The notes: generated from the letters alone by a model not told the origin. DNA of 64,000 bases from Herbidospora yilanensis (GCF_001570565.1 NZ_BBXE01000015.1:81589-145588); one strand, 5' to 3'. Counted from the first letter of the stretch, positions 34,229-42,452 are shown. Numbers and translations are program-made.

Positions 34229-35809
34229 ATGCATACGCGTGCCAACAAATGGAGCCTGGGGCTGACGGGTGTACTCGCCGCCGCCCTGGTGACCTTGACC
34301 GGGGCGACCGCCTCGGCCCAGGTCAACCCCATCGACCCACCCATCCAGCCGGTCCCGGCGGCGCAGACCGTCCCGGGCACGGCGGGCGCCGAGAAGTCGG
34401 CCAAGAAGGCCGCCGCCAGAGCCGCCAAGAAGGCCACCGCCCTCCTGGCCCTCGCCTCGGCGACCCAGGCCACGAAGAGCGACGACCCCATCCCGGCCGC
34501 GCCGGCCAAGCCTGCCGCCTCGGCTCCGGCTAAGCCCACCACCCCGGCTTCAGCGAAGCCTGTCCCTCCGGCTCCGGCTCAGCCGGGGAGCCCGGCTTCG
34601 GCTAAGCCTGTGCCCCCGCCTCCGGCGAAGGTCGCCGCCCCGGCTCCGGCCAAGCCTGTCGCTGCGGCTCCGGCGAAGGTCGCCGCTCTGGCTCTGGCTC
34701 TGGCTCAGCCTGTCAGCTCGGCTTCGGCTAAGCCTGTGCCCCCGCCTCCGGCGAAGGTTGCCTCTCCGGCTTCGCCCAAGCCTGTCGCCCCGGTGCCGGC
34801 GGAGGTTGCCGGCCCGGCTGCTCCGGTTGCGGCTTCGGCGCCCGTCGCCTCGGCCGCTCTGGCCAAGCCTGCCGCCTCGGCTGAGGCCGTCGCCGCGCAG
34901 GTCGTGCTGGTCGAGAAGGCCGGAGCCGAGCGGGCCGAGGCGATGCAGCAGGCCGCCGTCAAGCGCGTCGAGATGATGCGGAAGGCCGCTCTCAAGCGGG
35001 CCGAGATGATGCAGAAGGCCGCCGCCAAGCGGACCGAGATGATGCGGAAGCTGGCCGAGATGCGCGCGGCCGCCGCGATCAAGGCCGCTCTGGCCGCGAG
35101 GGGCCTCACTCCGATGGCGACCGTCGACACCCCGGACGCCAAGGCCACCGCCCCGGCCGCAGTCAAGGCCGCCGTGCCCGCCGCCCAGGTGGCGAAGCCG
35201 GTCCCTGCTCCGACGAAGACCGCGACCCCGCAGGTCAAGAAGCCCGCCCCCGCCGTCGCCCCGGCCGCTCCGGTGCAGGCCGCTCCAGTGCAGGCTGGTT
35301 CCGCGCAGGCCGCTCCGGCGCAGATCCGTTCCGCCCAGGTTGCTCCCGTGCAGGCCGCTCCGGTTCAGGAGGAGGCGCTGTCCGCCGTTCAGGTCGCGGC
35401 GGGACTGGCCGAGGCTCATCCGTGTTGCAAGGGGCCGCGTGGTCCGCGTGGCCCGATGGGGCCGCCCGGACCTCCCGGGCCGCCCGGGTTCCCCGGCGTC
35501 CCCGGTCCGATGGGCCCGCTGGGCGCGACCGGTCCGGCCGGCGCGCCGGGGCTGGCCGGCGTCTCGGGCTACGAGATCGTCAACGGGCTGCCCGTCACCT
35601 GTGAGCCCGGCACCGAGTGCGCCGGTCAGGCGATCTGCCCGCTCGGCAAGCGGGCCGTCGGCGGCGGCTACTCGCTGGAGTCGGCCGGCCAGCCGGCCGT
35701 CAACACGGGCCCGAACCCGTCGGGTCTCTCGTGGGACGTGACCGTTTTCAACGGCGGCCTGCTGCCGCTGGAGTTGGTCCCCAGGGCGGTCTGCGTCACC
35801 GCCCTCTAG
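34229..35809 (+). CDS. Secreted collagen-like protein with Ala/Pro/Lys-rich stalk
   Basis: 526 residues in five parts. A signal peptide (ending ASA) comes first. A long Ala/Pro/Lys stalk built of AKP-type repeats spans ~40-230. A charged helical block of Met/Lys/Arg heptad-like repeats ([15 protein letters not shown]) lies near 240-300, and a second Ala/Pro/Val stalk reaches ~395. Then comes Cys-Cys-Lys and fifteen uninterrupted Gly-x-y triplets (~402-447; [13 protein letters not shown]). A compact C-terminal domain with four Cys (448-526; [12 protein letters not shown]) is of the kind found behind bacterial collagen-like repeats. Probably a trimeric cell-surface fibre. ATG 34229 has GGAAG upstream. 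Stalk coding DNA contains a 126-bp-period repeat. Confidence 0.85.
   Translation: MHTRANKWSLGLTGVLAAALVTLTGATASAQVNPIDPPIQPVPAAQTVPGTAGAEKSAKKAAARAAKKATALLALASATQATKSDDPIPAAPAKPAASAPAKPTTPASAKPVPPAPAQPGSPASAKPVPPPPAKVAAPAPAKPVAAAPAKVAALALALAQPVSSASAKPVPPPPAKVASPASPKPVAPVPAEVAGPAAPVAASAPVASAALAKPAASAEAVAAQVVLVEKAGAERAEAMQQAAVKRVEMMRKAALKRAEMMQKAAAKRTEMMRKLAEMRAAAAIKAALAARGLTPMATVDTPDAKATAPAAVKAAVPAAQVAKPVPAPTKTATPQVKKPAPAVAPAAPVQAAPVQAGSAQAAPAQIRSAQVAPVQAAPVQEEALSAVQVAAGLAEAHPCCKGPRGPRGPMGPPGPPGPPGFPGVPGPMGPLGATGPAGAPGLAGVSGYEIVNGLPVTCEPGTECAGQAICPLGKRAVGGGYSLESAGQPAVNTGPNPSGLSWDVTVFNGGLLPLELVPRAVCVTAL
34593..34758 (+). repeat. 126-bp-period repeat in the stalk of the collagen-like gene
   Basis: A 40-bp sequence at 34593-34632 recurs exactly at 34719-34758, a shift of 126 bp or 42 codons, keeping the frame. 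Each copy encodes [12 protein letters not shown]. Shorter degenerate copies of the same AKP unit surround them, so the stalk is likely to vary in length by recombination. Confidence 0.8.
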
Positions 35810-35815
35810 AACCGT

Positions 35816-35850
35816 GGAACGCCGTCCCGTGACACGCGGGACGGCGTTCC
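35816..35850. terminator. Bidirectional terminator between the collagen-like gene and lysA
   Basis: A perfect 14-bp stem, GGAACGCCGTCCCG with CGGGACGGCGTTCC, and a seven-base loop. It sits six bases after one stop and four bases from the convergent stop, so it serves both genes. Confidence 0.85.
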
Positions 35851-35854
35851 GCCG

Positions 35855-37057
35855 TCAGCGGCCGACGTCGCGCCGCATCAGGTCGGCGGGCTCCTCGCGC
35901 CGGACGATCAACCGCGCCGCCCCGCCCCGCACGGCGACCACCGGAGGACGGCACGTCAGGTTGTACGACGACCCCATCGCGTGGTGGTAGGCCCCGGTCA
36001 CCCGCACGACCACCAGGTCCCCGGGCCGGGCGTCCCCGGCGGGCACGTCCTCGGCGATCACGTCGCCGGCCTCGCAGTGCCGCCCCACGATCGTCACGGG
36101 TTCCCCGGAGCGTCCGGGCACCGAGACCGAATAGCGTGCCCCGTAGAGCGCCGGGCGGGGGTTGTCGCTCATTCCGCCGTCGACGGCGACGAAGGTCCGG
36201 CCGCCCTGCCGCTTGACCGAGATCACCCGGTAGAGGGTCACCCCGGCGGCGGCCACGATGGCCCGGCCCGGCTCGACCACCAGCCTCGGTTCGGGCAGCC
36301 GGAGTTCGCGGCAGCGTTCGGCGACCACCTTCGGCACGGACGTCCCGAAGTGTGCCAGGTCGAGGCCCTGCTCGTCGTCGAGGTAGGCGACGCCGTGGCC
36401 GCCTCCGAGGTCGAGTTCGGGCAGTGTGGTCGCGAACCGCTCCCGGACCATGGCGAGCTGGTCGACCATGATCCGGGCCGCCGTCTCGAACGGCGTGACC
36501 GAGGTGATCTGCGATCCGATGTGACAGTGCAGCCCGGCCAGCCGCAGTTCGGGCCGGCTCAGCACCCGCCCGACGGCGTCGGGGAGCCCGGCGAGCGGGA
36601 TGCCGAACTTCTGCCCCTCCGAGCCGGTGCGGATCGCCGCGTGCCCTCCGGCCTCGATCCCCGGCGTGACGCGCAGGTAGACGTCCTGCCGCGGCCCGAG
36701 CGGCACCAGCGCCGCCAGCCGGTGGATCTCGGCCACGTTGTCGGTGACGACGCGCCCGACCCCGACGGCGTCGCGCAGTTCGCCGGGGGTCTTGGCGTTG
36801 CCGTGGAAGATGATCCGGGACGCCGGGAACCCGACCGACCGGGCGAGCGTGAGCTCTCCGCCGGAGCAGACGTCCAGGGAGAGCCCTTCTTCCGCCACCC
36901 ACGACGCCATGGCCTGGGTGAGGAACGCCTTCCCGGCGTAGGCCACCGTCGCCGACGGCAACGCGGCGAGGTATTCGCGGCAGCGGGCCCGGACGGCGTC
37001 CTCGTCCACGACGTACGCGGGGGTCCCGAATCGACGGGCGATATCAGCCAAATCCAT
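35855..37057 (-). CDS. lysA: Diaminopimelate decarboxylase LysA
   Basis: 400 residues, PLP-dependent fold-III decarboxylase making lysine from meso-diaminopimelate. It shows the PLP-Lys motif VAYAGKAFLT, LDVCSGGEL, FHGNAKTP, HIGSQI, the phosphate-binding DLGGGHGVAY, VEPGRAIVA and the C-terminal Cys/Tyr region CEAGDVIAEDV and GAYHHAMGSSYN. Slightly shorter than the average LysA and not next to other lysine genes (thrA or hom), so a second, pathway-specific decarboxylase of the same family is possible. Confidence 0.9.
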   Translation of the reverse strand: MDLADIARRFGTPAYVVDEDAVRARCREYLAALPSATVAYAGKAFLTQAMASWVAEEGLSLDVCSGGELTLARSVGFPASRIIFHGNAKTPGELRDAVGVGRVVTDNVAEIHRLAALVPLGPRQDVYLRVTPGIEAGGHAAIRTGSEGQKFGIPLAGLPDAVGRVLSRPELRLAGLHCHIGSQITSVTPFETAARIMVDQLAMVRERFATTLPELDLGGGHGVAYLDDEQGLDLAHFGTSVPKVVAERCRELRLPEPRLVVEPGRAIVAAAGVTLYRVISVKRQGGRTFVAVDGGMSDNPRPALYGARYSVSVPGRSGEPVTIVGRHCEAGDVIAEDVPAGDARPGDLVVVRVTGAYHHAMGSSYNLTCRPPVVAVRGGAARLIVRREEPADLMRRDVGR

Positions 37058-37120
37058 AAAACGACACTAAGCACCCAAATAGCTATAAATAGGGATCTAT
37101 ATGTCGTTCTCGCGTATTTC

Positions 37121-37501
37121 CTACGCCGTATTGACGGGGTCGTAACTGCCCACGCTCCACACGTGCCCTTCGGGGTCGCGGATCGTGTACCCCCGCCCGC
37201 CGTAGTCCTCTGACCGGAGTTCCCGGATCACCTCCACGCCGGCGGCCTTCGCGATCTCGTACAGGGCGTCGATCTCCATGTCGTCGACCACGACATACGT
37301 GCTCGCGGGCCCGGTCACCACGTCGAGCCCGTGCCCGACGGAGCCCAGCATGACCATGCCGTTTCCCCGGCTGAGCTGGGCGTGGACGACCACGCCGTCG
37401 TCGGAGCGGTAGACCTCCGGCGAGGTGAAGCCCAGGACGGCGGTCAGCCACGCCAGGGCCTTGTCGGCGTCGTGATAGCGAATCGTCGGAATGACTGTCA
37501 T
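37121..37501 (-). CDS. VOC-family (glyoxalase/bleomycin-resistance fold) protein
   Basis: 126 residues. The betaalphabetabetabeta repeat pattern is clear (IPTIRYHDADKALAWLTAVLGF and RGYTIRDPEGHVWSVGSYDP, the latter the usual metal-site strand). Substrate unknown; many such proteins give resistance to small electrophiles or antibiotics. ATG 37501 is divergent from the sigma factor gene across 140 bases. Confidence 0.85.
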   Translation of the reverse strand: MTVIPTIRYHDADKALAWLTAVLGFTSPEVYRSDDGVVVHAQLSRGNGMVMLGSVGHGLDVVTGPASTYVVVDDMEIDALYEIAKAAGVEVIRELRSEDYGGRGYTIRDPEGHVWSVGSYDPVNTA

Positions 37502-37641
37502 GGCGTACCTTTGCCCGGAAAGTCGTAGGGACCTACCCCGGCCGGGCACGGTCGAAGACGCGGCCTGCCGCGGATCCGCCGTCCATCTTGCGGAGTTCCC
37601 GGCGTCTCAACCTTCCGTCCCCCGCCGGAGTCCTTAGGGCG

Positions 37642-38124
37642 ATGTACGACGCAGAGGGATTCCGGAAGTTCGTGGCCGTACGCGGCCGCGCGCTGTCGCG
37701 TGCCGCCTACCTCCTCACCGGCGACCACGCCAAGGCCGAGGACCTCATGCAGGAGACCCTGGCCAAGGCCGCGGCCAAGTGGCGGCGGATCTCGGCCGCC
37801 GACGACCCCGAGGCGTACCTGAAGACCATGATGATCAACCAGTTACGGACCTGGCACCGCCCCCGCAGCCTGGTCTTCTTCCCGACCTCCCAGCCCCCGG
37901 ACACCGCCGCGCCCCCGCCCGACACCGAACTGAAGATCGTGCTCCGGCACGCCCTGACCACCCTCACCGCGAAACAGCGCATCGTCCTCTACCTGCGCTT
38001 CTACGAAGACCTGCCCGAGGCGCAGATCGCCGCCCGGCTCGGCTGCTCGGTCGGCACGGTCAAGCGGCACACGCACGACGCCCTGAAGCGGCTGAGAAAG
38101 GCAGGCATCCATGAACCCGCGTGA
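37642..38124 (+). CDS. SigE-family ECF sigma factor
   Basis: 160 residues. Region 2 (FVAVRGRALSRAAYLLTGDHAKAEDLMQETLAKA) and region 4 (LTAKQRIVLYLRFYEDLPEAQIAARLGCSVGTVKRHTHDAL) match the actinomycete SigE-family of extracytoplasmic-function sigma factors. It overlaps by 14 nt a gene for a membrane-anchored propeller protein, the position usually held by an anti-sigma or signal-receiving partner. Residue runs here are given as adjacent parts of the two regions. Confidence 0.9.
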   Translation: MYDAEGFRKFVAVRGRALSRAAYLLTGDHAKAEDLMQETLAKAAAKWRRISAADDPEAYLKTMMINQLRTWHRPRSLVFFPTSQPPDTAAPPPDTELKIVLRHALTTLTAKQRIVLYLRFYEDLPEAQIAARLGCSVGTVKRHTHDALKRLRKAGIHEPA

Positions 38125-39088
38125 GGCCTACCGCGACCTCGCCGACGACGCCCGCGACTACGGCGACCCCGACCGGGCCATCGACACCGCCGGACGCCGC
38201 CGGGCCGCCCGCTGGAGCGCCGTGGCCGTCGCGGCCGTGGTGATCGCCGTGTTCACGTGGCTCCGCCCCCAGCCGGAGCCGGCGACCGTCTTCCACAAGC
38301 CGCCGTACGCGAGCGCGCGGGCCCATTCCCTCTACTCCGCCTGCCGCACCGGTTGTTCGACCATGCTGCGGCTGACCGACGGCCGCGACATCGAGATCGG
38401 GATCGACACGATCCACCCACCCGGCAACTACACCATCTCCCCGGACGGCCGCTGGCTCGGCGTCCCCGACGGAGGCGGCTACCTGCTGAGCGACCTGCTC
38501 GGCGGCCCGGACCTCCGGATCCCCGCCGAACTGAGCGGCGTCTACGGCCCCTGGGTGTGGGCGGCCGACTCAAGCCGGATCATCCTGGCCAACCACCGGG
38601 ACGGCGACGTCTTCCACTACCTCGACGTCGACCTGCGCACCGGCCAGGTGACCCGTCCGGTCGTCCCGGAGGGCAACGAGATCGTCGGCCTGACCGGCGG
38701 CGGCGACCTGATCCTCCTGCCGCCCCAGAAGGTCACCGACGAGCTCACCCTGACCGTCGCCGGACGCTCAGTCGTCTTCCGCGCCCAGTCCGGCCCGTTC
38801 GCCGACGAGGACCACGGGTTGTGGGTCCAGTCCCGGGGCGATCAGCTCTACCTCCACGAATACGGCGAGAAGCCCGTCGTCCAGATGTTCAGCCCCGACG
38901 GCCGGGCCGACGCCTACCTGGGGCTCCCGGACGGCCGCTACGCGGTGGGCCCGACCGCGACCGGATACGTCGTGGTCGAGCCCGGAAACCAGGCGCAGCG
39001 CCTCTACGAGATCGGGCAAGAGGAGAAGTTCGTCGGCGAATATCCGCCCCAGGCCGGAATCGTCATCCCGGGCCTGGCCCGCCACTAG
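38111..39088 (+). CDS. Membrane-anchored beta-propeller-like partner of the sigma factor
   Basis: 325 residues. About 35 cytoplasmic residues (no zinc-binding anti-sigma motif), one membrane helix (WSAVAVAAVVIAVFTWL), then an extracytoplasmic region of repeated strands with WD/TolB-like units (YTISPDGRWLGVPDGG, VWAADSSRIILAN). Overlap with the sigma factor gene suggests a regulator or sensor for it. The stop codon lies in a 12-bp tandem repeat shared with the convergent HAD gene. Confidence 0.75.
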   Translation: MNPREAYRDLADDARDYGDPDRAIDTAGRRRAARWSAVAVAAVVIAVFTWLRPQPEPATVFHKPPYASARAHSLYSACRTGCSTMLRLTDGRDIEIGIDTIHPPGNYTISPDGRWLGVPDGGGYLLSDLLGGPDLRIPAELSGVYGPWVWAADSSRIILANHRDGDVFHYLDVDLRTGQVTRPVVPEGNEIVGLTGGGDLILLPPQKVTDELTLTVAGRSVVFRAQSGPFADEDHGLWVQSRGDQLYLHEYGEKPVVQMFSPDGRADAYLGLPDGRYAVGPTATGYVVVEPGNQAQRLYEIGQEEKFVGEYPPQAGIVIPGLARH

Positions 39089-39100
39089 GCCCGCCACTAG
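39077..39100. repeat. 12-bp tandem duplication carrying both convergent stop codons
   Basis: GCCCGCCACTAG occurs twice in direct succession (39077-39088 and 39089-39100). The first copy ends with the TAG of the propeller gene. The second contains CTA 39097-39099, the reverse-strand TAG of the HAD gene. With one copy the two stops would share the palindrome CTAG. Confidence 0.85.
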
Positions 39101-39744
39101 GCCAGCCGCGCCACCGTTTCGGGCGTGAGCTCGGCCAGGTCGGTCAGCACCAGCGACGCCCCGGCCAGCGCGTCGTCGTCGGGCGGATAGGCCTCCTGCG
39201 GCACGGCGACCACGATCAGCCCGGCCGCCGCGGCCGACCGCAGCCCGTTGCTGGAGTCCTCCACCGCGACACACCGTCCGGCGGTGACCCCGAGCCGCTC
39301 GACGACGGCCAGATAGACGTCGGGGGCCGGCTTGCCGCGCTTGATGGTCTCGGTGGAGATCGCCACCCGGACGTCCACGTCGAGGGCGGTCAGGACGGTG
39401 TCGATCAGCGCGGCGGGGGAGGAGCTGGCCACCCCGATCGGCCACTGGTCGGCGATGGCGCGCATGGTCGCGGCGGCGTGCGGGAGCAGGGGCAGGTGGT
39501 GGCGGTAGCGTTCGGCCATGCGCTCGACGACCGTCGCGGCGGTCTCGTCGGGGGAGAGCCAGACCCCCAGCTCGCCGGTCAGGTAGTCGGCCCACTCGGG
39601 GGTGCTCATGCCCATCAGGCGTTTCTGGGTGTCGGGCATCCAGGTGCCGCCGAACTCGGCGACGACGCCCCGGCGGACCTCTTCCCAGACGGGCTCGGAG
39701 TCGATGACGACTCCGTCGAGGTCGAAAACGACTGCTTCGATCAT
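39097..39744 (-). CDS. HAD-superfamily phosphatase (beta-phosphoglucomutase-like)
   Basis: 215 residues. Motif I FDLDGVVIDSE with the nucleophile Asp, motif II SSSP, the Lys in TIKRGKPAPD and motif IV AVEDSSNGLRSA place it among beta-phosphoglucomutase-like HAD enzymes. Substrate unknown. ATG 39744 begins MIEAVVFDLDG. It starts 24 bases downstream of the second peptide terminator, on the same strand as the peptide genes, but is probably expressed separately. Confidence 0.9.
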   Translation of the reverse strand: MIEAVVFDLDGVVIDSEPVWEEVRRGVVAEFGGTWMPDTQKRLMGMSTPEWADYLTGELGVWLSPDETAATVVERMAERYRHHLPLLPHAAATMRAIADQWPIGVASSSPAALIDTVLTALDVDVRVAISTETIKRGKPAPDVYLAVVERLGVTAGRCVAVEDSSNGLRSAAAAGLIVVAVPQEAYPPDDDALAGASLVLTDLAELTPETVARLA

Positions 39745-39767
39745 GCGTACAGCCTGACATGCGAGAA

Positions 39768-39791
39768 GGGGCCGTCCCGAAGGACGGCCCC
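39768..39791 (-). terminator. Terminator of the downstream peptide gene (A)
   Basis: A perfect 10-bp stem GGGGCCGTCC/GGACGGCCCC with loop CGAA, 14 bases after the stop of the peptide gene at 39806. Confidence 0.8.
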
Positions 39792-39805
39792 GTTCCACCC
39801 CCTGG

Positions 39806-39937
39806 TTACGGCAGGGAGTAGATCACGGCGTCGCGCCAGTCGTAGTTCATCCAGTCGTAGTTCGGGTACATGCCGCCGGTGACGTCGGCGAGCTCGGTGT
39901 CGGCGAGCTCCTCGGCGGTGCTCTCGAAGTTGTTCAT
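39806..39937 (-). CDS. Double-glycine leader peptide precursor A
   Basis: 43 residues. The leader (MNNFESTAEELADTELADV) is acidic and ends in Thr-Gly-Gly, the cleavage signal for C39 peptidases. The predicted 21-residue core begins MYPNYDWMNYDW and ends RDAVIYSLP, with a repeated Asn-Tyr-Asp-Trp unit. No Cys, and only one Ser after the leader, so lanthionine formation is unlikely. AAGGGGG precedes the ATG by a good distance. It is the second of two tandem copies downstream of the peptidase-transporter gene. Probable bacteriocin or signalling peptide; modification, if any, would need enzymes elsewhere. Confidence 0.8.
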   Translation of the reverse strand: MNNFESTAEELADTELADVTGGMYPNYDWMNYDWRDAVIYSLP

Positions 39938-40038
39938 GACAACCCCCTTCGTTCGTGAACCTTGCGGAAACACAGTCGCAGGGGGCACTTGGCTATCACT
40001 TGTGCGCGACTCCGAGCGGTCTCCAAGTCGGATACGCG

Positions 40039-40067
40039 TCGGGGCCGCCCCGCAGGGACGGCCCCGA
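40039..40067 (-). terminator. Terminator of the upstream peptide gene (B)
   Basis: TCGGGGCCG pairs with CGGCCCCGA, extended by CCC/GGG with a one-base bulge around a CGCA loop, 14 bases after the stop of peptide B. It corresponds to the terminator after peptide A, so each duplicated unit keeps its own. Confidence 0.7.
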
Positions 40068-40081
40068 ATCTCACCCCGTGG

Positions 40082-40213
40082 TTACGGCAGCGCCTCGATC
40101 ACCGCGTCGCGCCAGTCGTAGTTCGCCCAGTCGTAGTTCCAGGGCAGACCGCCGGTGACGTCGGCGAGCTCGGTCTCGGTGAGCTCGTTCGCGGTGCTCT
40201 CGAAGTTGTTCAT
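40082..40213 (-). CDS. Double-glycine leader peptide precursor B
   Basis: 43 residues, too short for most gene callers. The leader MNNFESTANELTETELADV ends with the same Thr-Gly-Gly. The core begins LPWNYDWANYDW and ends RDAVIEALP, sharing NYDW-x-NYDWRDAVI and the final Leu-Pro with peptide A. The upstream 35 bases, including AAGGGGG, are nearly identical between copies. The start is 31 bases after the transporter gene stop, so it is co-transcribed with it. Leader positions are better conserved than the first core residues, as expected for a precursor family. Confidence 0.8.
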   Translation of the reverse strand: MNNFESTANELTETELADVTGGLPWNYDWANYDWRDAVIEALP

Positions 40214-40244
40214 GACAACCCCCTTCGTTCGTGAACCTTGCGAA

Positions 40245-42404
40245 TCAAGAGTCGCAGGGGAGACTTGGCGGGATCTTGGCGCTGATTGGGGCGTTCGCTT
40301 GGTGCGCCACCAAGCGCGCGTAATGGCCGCCGAGTTCCACCAGCTCGTCGTGGGTGCCCTGCTCGACGACGCGGCCGTCGTCGACGACCGCGATCAGGTC
40401 GGCGTCGCGGACCGTGCTGAGCCGGTGGGCGATCACGATGCGGGTCTGGGTCAGAGCGGCGAGGTTGCGCTCGATGGCGGCCTCGGTGACCGTGTCGAGG
40501 TGGCTGGTGGCCTCGTCGAACAGCAGCACCTTCGGCCGCCCGAGCACCGCCCTGGCCAGCGCCAGCCGCTGCTTCTGCCCGCCCGACAGGCCCATGCCCT
40601 CCGACAGGTTGGTCTCGTAGCCCATGGGCATCGCCATGATCTCGTCGTGTACGCAGGCCGTCTTCGCCGCCCGCACGATCTCCTGCGGCGTGGCCCCCGG
40701 CCGGCCCAGGGCGATGTTCTCCCTGATGGTGCCGGTGAACAGGTGGGCCTCCTGGGTGACCACCCCGAAGTGGCGCCGCAGGGAGGAGCGCTGGAGGGCC
40801 TCCATCCGGACCGAGTCGTAGCTGACGGTGCCGAAGGTGGGTTCGTACAGGCCGACCATGATGCGCGCGAGGGTGCTCTTGCCCGAGCCGCTCCCGCCGA
40901 CGAGGGCGATCTTCTGGCCCCGGCCGATGGTCAGCGAGATCTTCCACAGGATCCACGGCCCGTTCGGGGCGTGCCGGAACGACACGTCGCGGAGTTCGAT
41001 CTGCCCGCGCAGGTGGCCGACCTGGACCTCGCCGTAGGGCTCGGGGGTGAACTCCAGGATGTCGGCCAGCCGTTCGATGTGGGTGCCCGCTTCCTGGAGG
41101 ACGCGGACCGTCCCCACCAGCGACAGGATCGGCGTCAGGGCCGCTCCCGCCAGCGCGACCAGCGTCAGCGTCTGGCCGAGCGGACGGCCGTCCAGCACCT
41201 CCCAGCCGCCGGTCCAGAGCAGCGCCGCCGGGGCGGCCAGGCGCATGCTGTCGAGGACCGAGGTGACCAGGTTCTCCATGCGCCCCTGCCGCGCGTCGGC
41301 CTTCAACTGGTCGAGGAAGAGCTGCGACCAGCGGCTCAGCGCGGCGTCCTCCAGCGCCCCGGCCTTGAGGATCTCCACTCCCTTGATGGCCTCCATGAGC
41401 TGCCCCTGCGTCTGCACCTGCGCCGACAGCGCCGCCAGGTTCAGGTCGGCCCGCCGCCGCCGGGTGAGGAGCAGCAGCACGGCCTGGACCGCCGCCAGCG
41501 CGAGCAGGCACAACCCCAGTGGCACCGACGACCACAACACGATCGTCACGTAGCCGATCGCGAGCGGCCCGTCGAGCAGCGCCGTCGTGATCGGCCCGGA
41601 GATGAGCTGCCGCAACCGGCTCACGCTGGCGCTGCGCTGGGCCAGATCCCCGGCGCCCCGGGTGGCGAAGTAGCGGTAGGGGAGCCGGAACAGATGGCCG
41701 ACCACCTCCGACGTCAGCAGCCGGTCGGCGCGCAACCGCAGCTTGAGCACGGTCGCCGCGCGGAAATAGGTGAGCCCGAGGTGGACGGCGCCGGCCGCCG
41801 CCAGCGCCAGGCCCAGGGAGGCCAGCAGCGAGGAGTCCTTGGTGGGGAGCACACCGTCGACCAGGATGCCCGAGAACGTCTGCACCCCCAGCCCGAGGAT
41901 CTGCAGCAGCAGCGACGCCAGGAGGATGCGCGCGATGAGGCCCTTCTGCAGCGCGGTTCTGGCGAGCGGGCCGACCCACGTCCGGCGGGCCCGTTTCCGG
42001 GGCTGGAAGGTCTCGCCCGGCTTGAAGGTGAGCAGCACGCCCGAGTAGCCCTCGGCGAACTCGTCCCGGGTCAGCCTGCGGCGGCCGGCCGCCGGGTCGA
42101 CGACGTCGACGTGGCGGGCGGTCTGCCGTTCGACGACCACGAAGTGGTTGCGCCGCCAGTGGGCGACCGCCGGGAGGGGCGCGTCGGTGACGGTCTCGGC
42201 CTTGTAGGCGGTCGCGGTGAGCCCGTAGCCGCGCGCCGCCTTGACGATCGCCAGTGCCGAGAGTCCGTCGCGGCCGACCCCGCACTGCTCGGACACCTCG
42301 CGGACCCCGGTGTGGCGGCCGTGGTGGCTCAGCACCATGGCCAGACAGGCGGCCCCGCATTCGGCCAGGCCCGACTGGAGGCGGACCGGTACTCTCACGT
42401 TCAC
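40245..42404 (-). CDS. Peptidase-containing ABC transporter (C39 peptidase, PCAT)
   Basis: 719 residues. N-terminal C39 peptidase with Cys16 (AECGAACLAMV), His87 (RRNHFVVVE) and Asp103 (VDPAAG). This is followed by a six-helix exporter domain (~150-450) and an ATPase domain (Walker A VGGSGSGKST, signature LSGGQKQRLALARA, Walker B VLLFDEATSHLD, H-loop IVIAHRLST). Such proteins cut the leader after Gly-Gly and export the core. The two precursors immediately downstream are the obvious substrates. GTG 42404 is preferred; the frame is open to 42482, but that stretch holds a terminator hairpin of the preceding gene. Confidence 0.93.
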   Translation of the reverse strand: MNVRVPVRLQSGLAECGAACLAMVLSHHGRHTGVREVSEQCGVGRDGLSALAIVKAARGYGLTATAYKAETVTDAPLPAVAHWRRNHFVVVERQTARHVDVVDPAAGRRRLTRDEFAEGYSGVLLTFKPGETFQPRKRARRTWVGPLARTALQKGLIARILLASLLLQILGLGVQTFSGILVDGVLPTKDSSLLASLGLALAAAGAVHLGLTYFRAATVLKLRLRADRLLTSEVVGHLFRLPYRYFATRGAGDLAQRSASVSRLRQLISGPITTALLDGPLAIGYVTIVLWSSVPLGLCLLALAAVQAVLLLLTRRRRADLNLAALSAQVQTQGQLMEAIKGVEILKAGALEDAALSRWSQLFLDQLKADARQGRMENLVTSVLDSMRLAAPAALLWTGGWEVLDGRPLGQTLTLVALAGAALTPILSLVGTVRVLQEAGTHIERLADILEFTPEPYGEVQVGHLRGQIELRDVSFRHAPNGPWILWKISLTIGRGQKIALVGGSGSGKSTLARIMVGLYEPTFGTVSYDSVRMEALQRSSLRRHFGVVTQEAHLFTGTIRENIALGRPGATPQEIVRAAKTACVHDEIMAMPMGYETNLSEGMGLSGGQKQRLALARAVLGRPKVLLFDEATSHLDTVTEAAIERNLAALTQTRIVIAHRLSTVRDADLIAVVDDGRVVEQGTHDELVELGGHYARLVAHQANAPISAKIPPSLPCDS

Positions 42405-42452
42405 TTTCGTGATCGTGGCAGCCCCGACTTGGACCTCACTTGCCCATGATTT

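Larger units (their letters stand above)
39768..40290 (-). repeat. Tandem duplication of the peptide module
   Basis: Unit A (39768 to about 40030) and unit B (40039 to about 40290) align through terminator, peptide gene, ribosome-binding site and about 35 further bases. Upstream of peptide A the match continues as a decayed copy of the last codons of the transporter gene (AGTCGCAGGGGG...ACTTGGC against AGTCGCAGGGGA...ACTTGGC). The duplicated unit therefore began inside the transporter 3' end, about 275 bp long. Confidence 0.75.

Noticed and set aside
34550-35419. Ser/Arg/Gly-rich frame antisense to the collagen-like gene
   Set aside because: Low-complexity mirror of the Ala/Pro/Lys repeats; no start signal or domain.
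39806-40213. Lanthipeptide or graspetide precursors
   Set aside because: Cores lack Cys and nearly lack Ser/Thr, and no LanM or ATP-grasp gene is nearby.
40155-42449. Long open frame opposite the peptidase-transporter gene (764 codons)
   Set aside because: It is the antisense shadow of a GC-rich gene; composition is Arg/Gly/His-rich with no domain, and the reverse strand has every motif of a PCAT.
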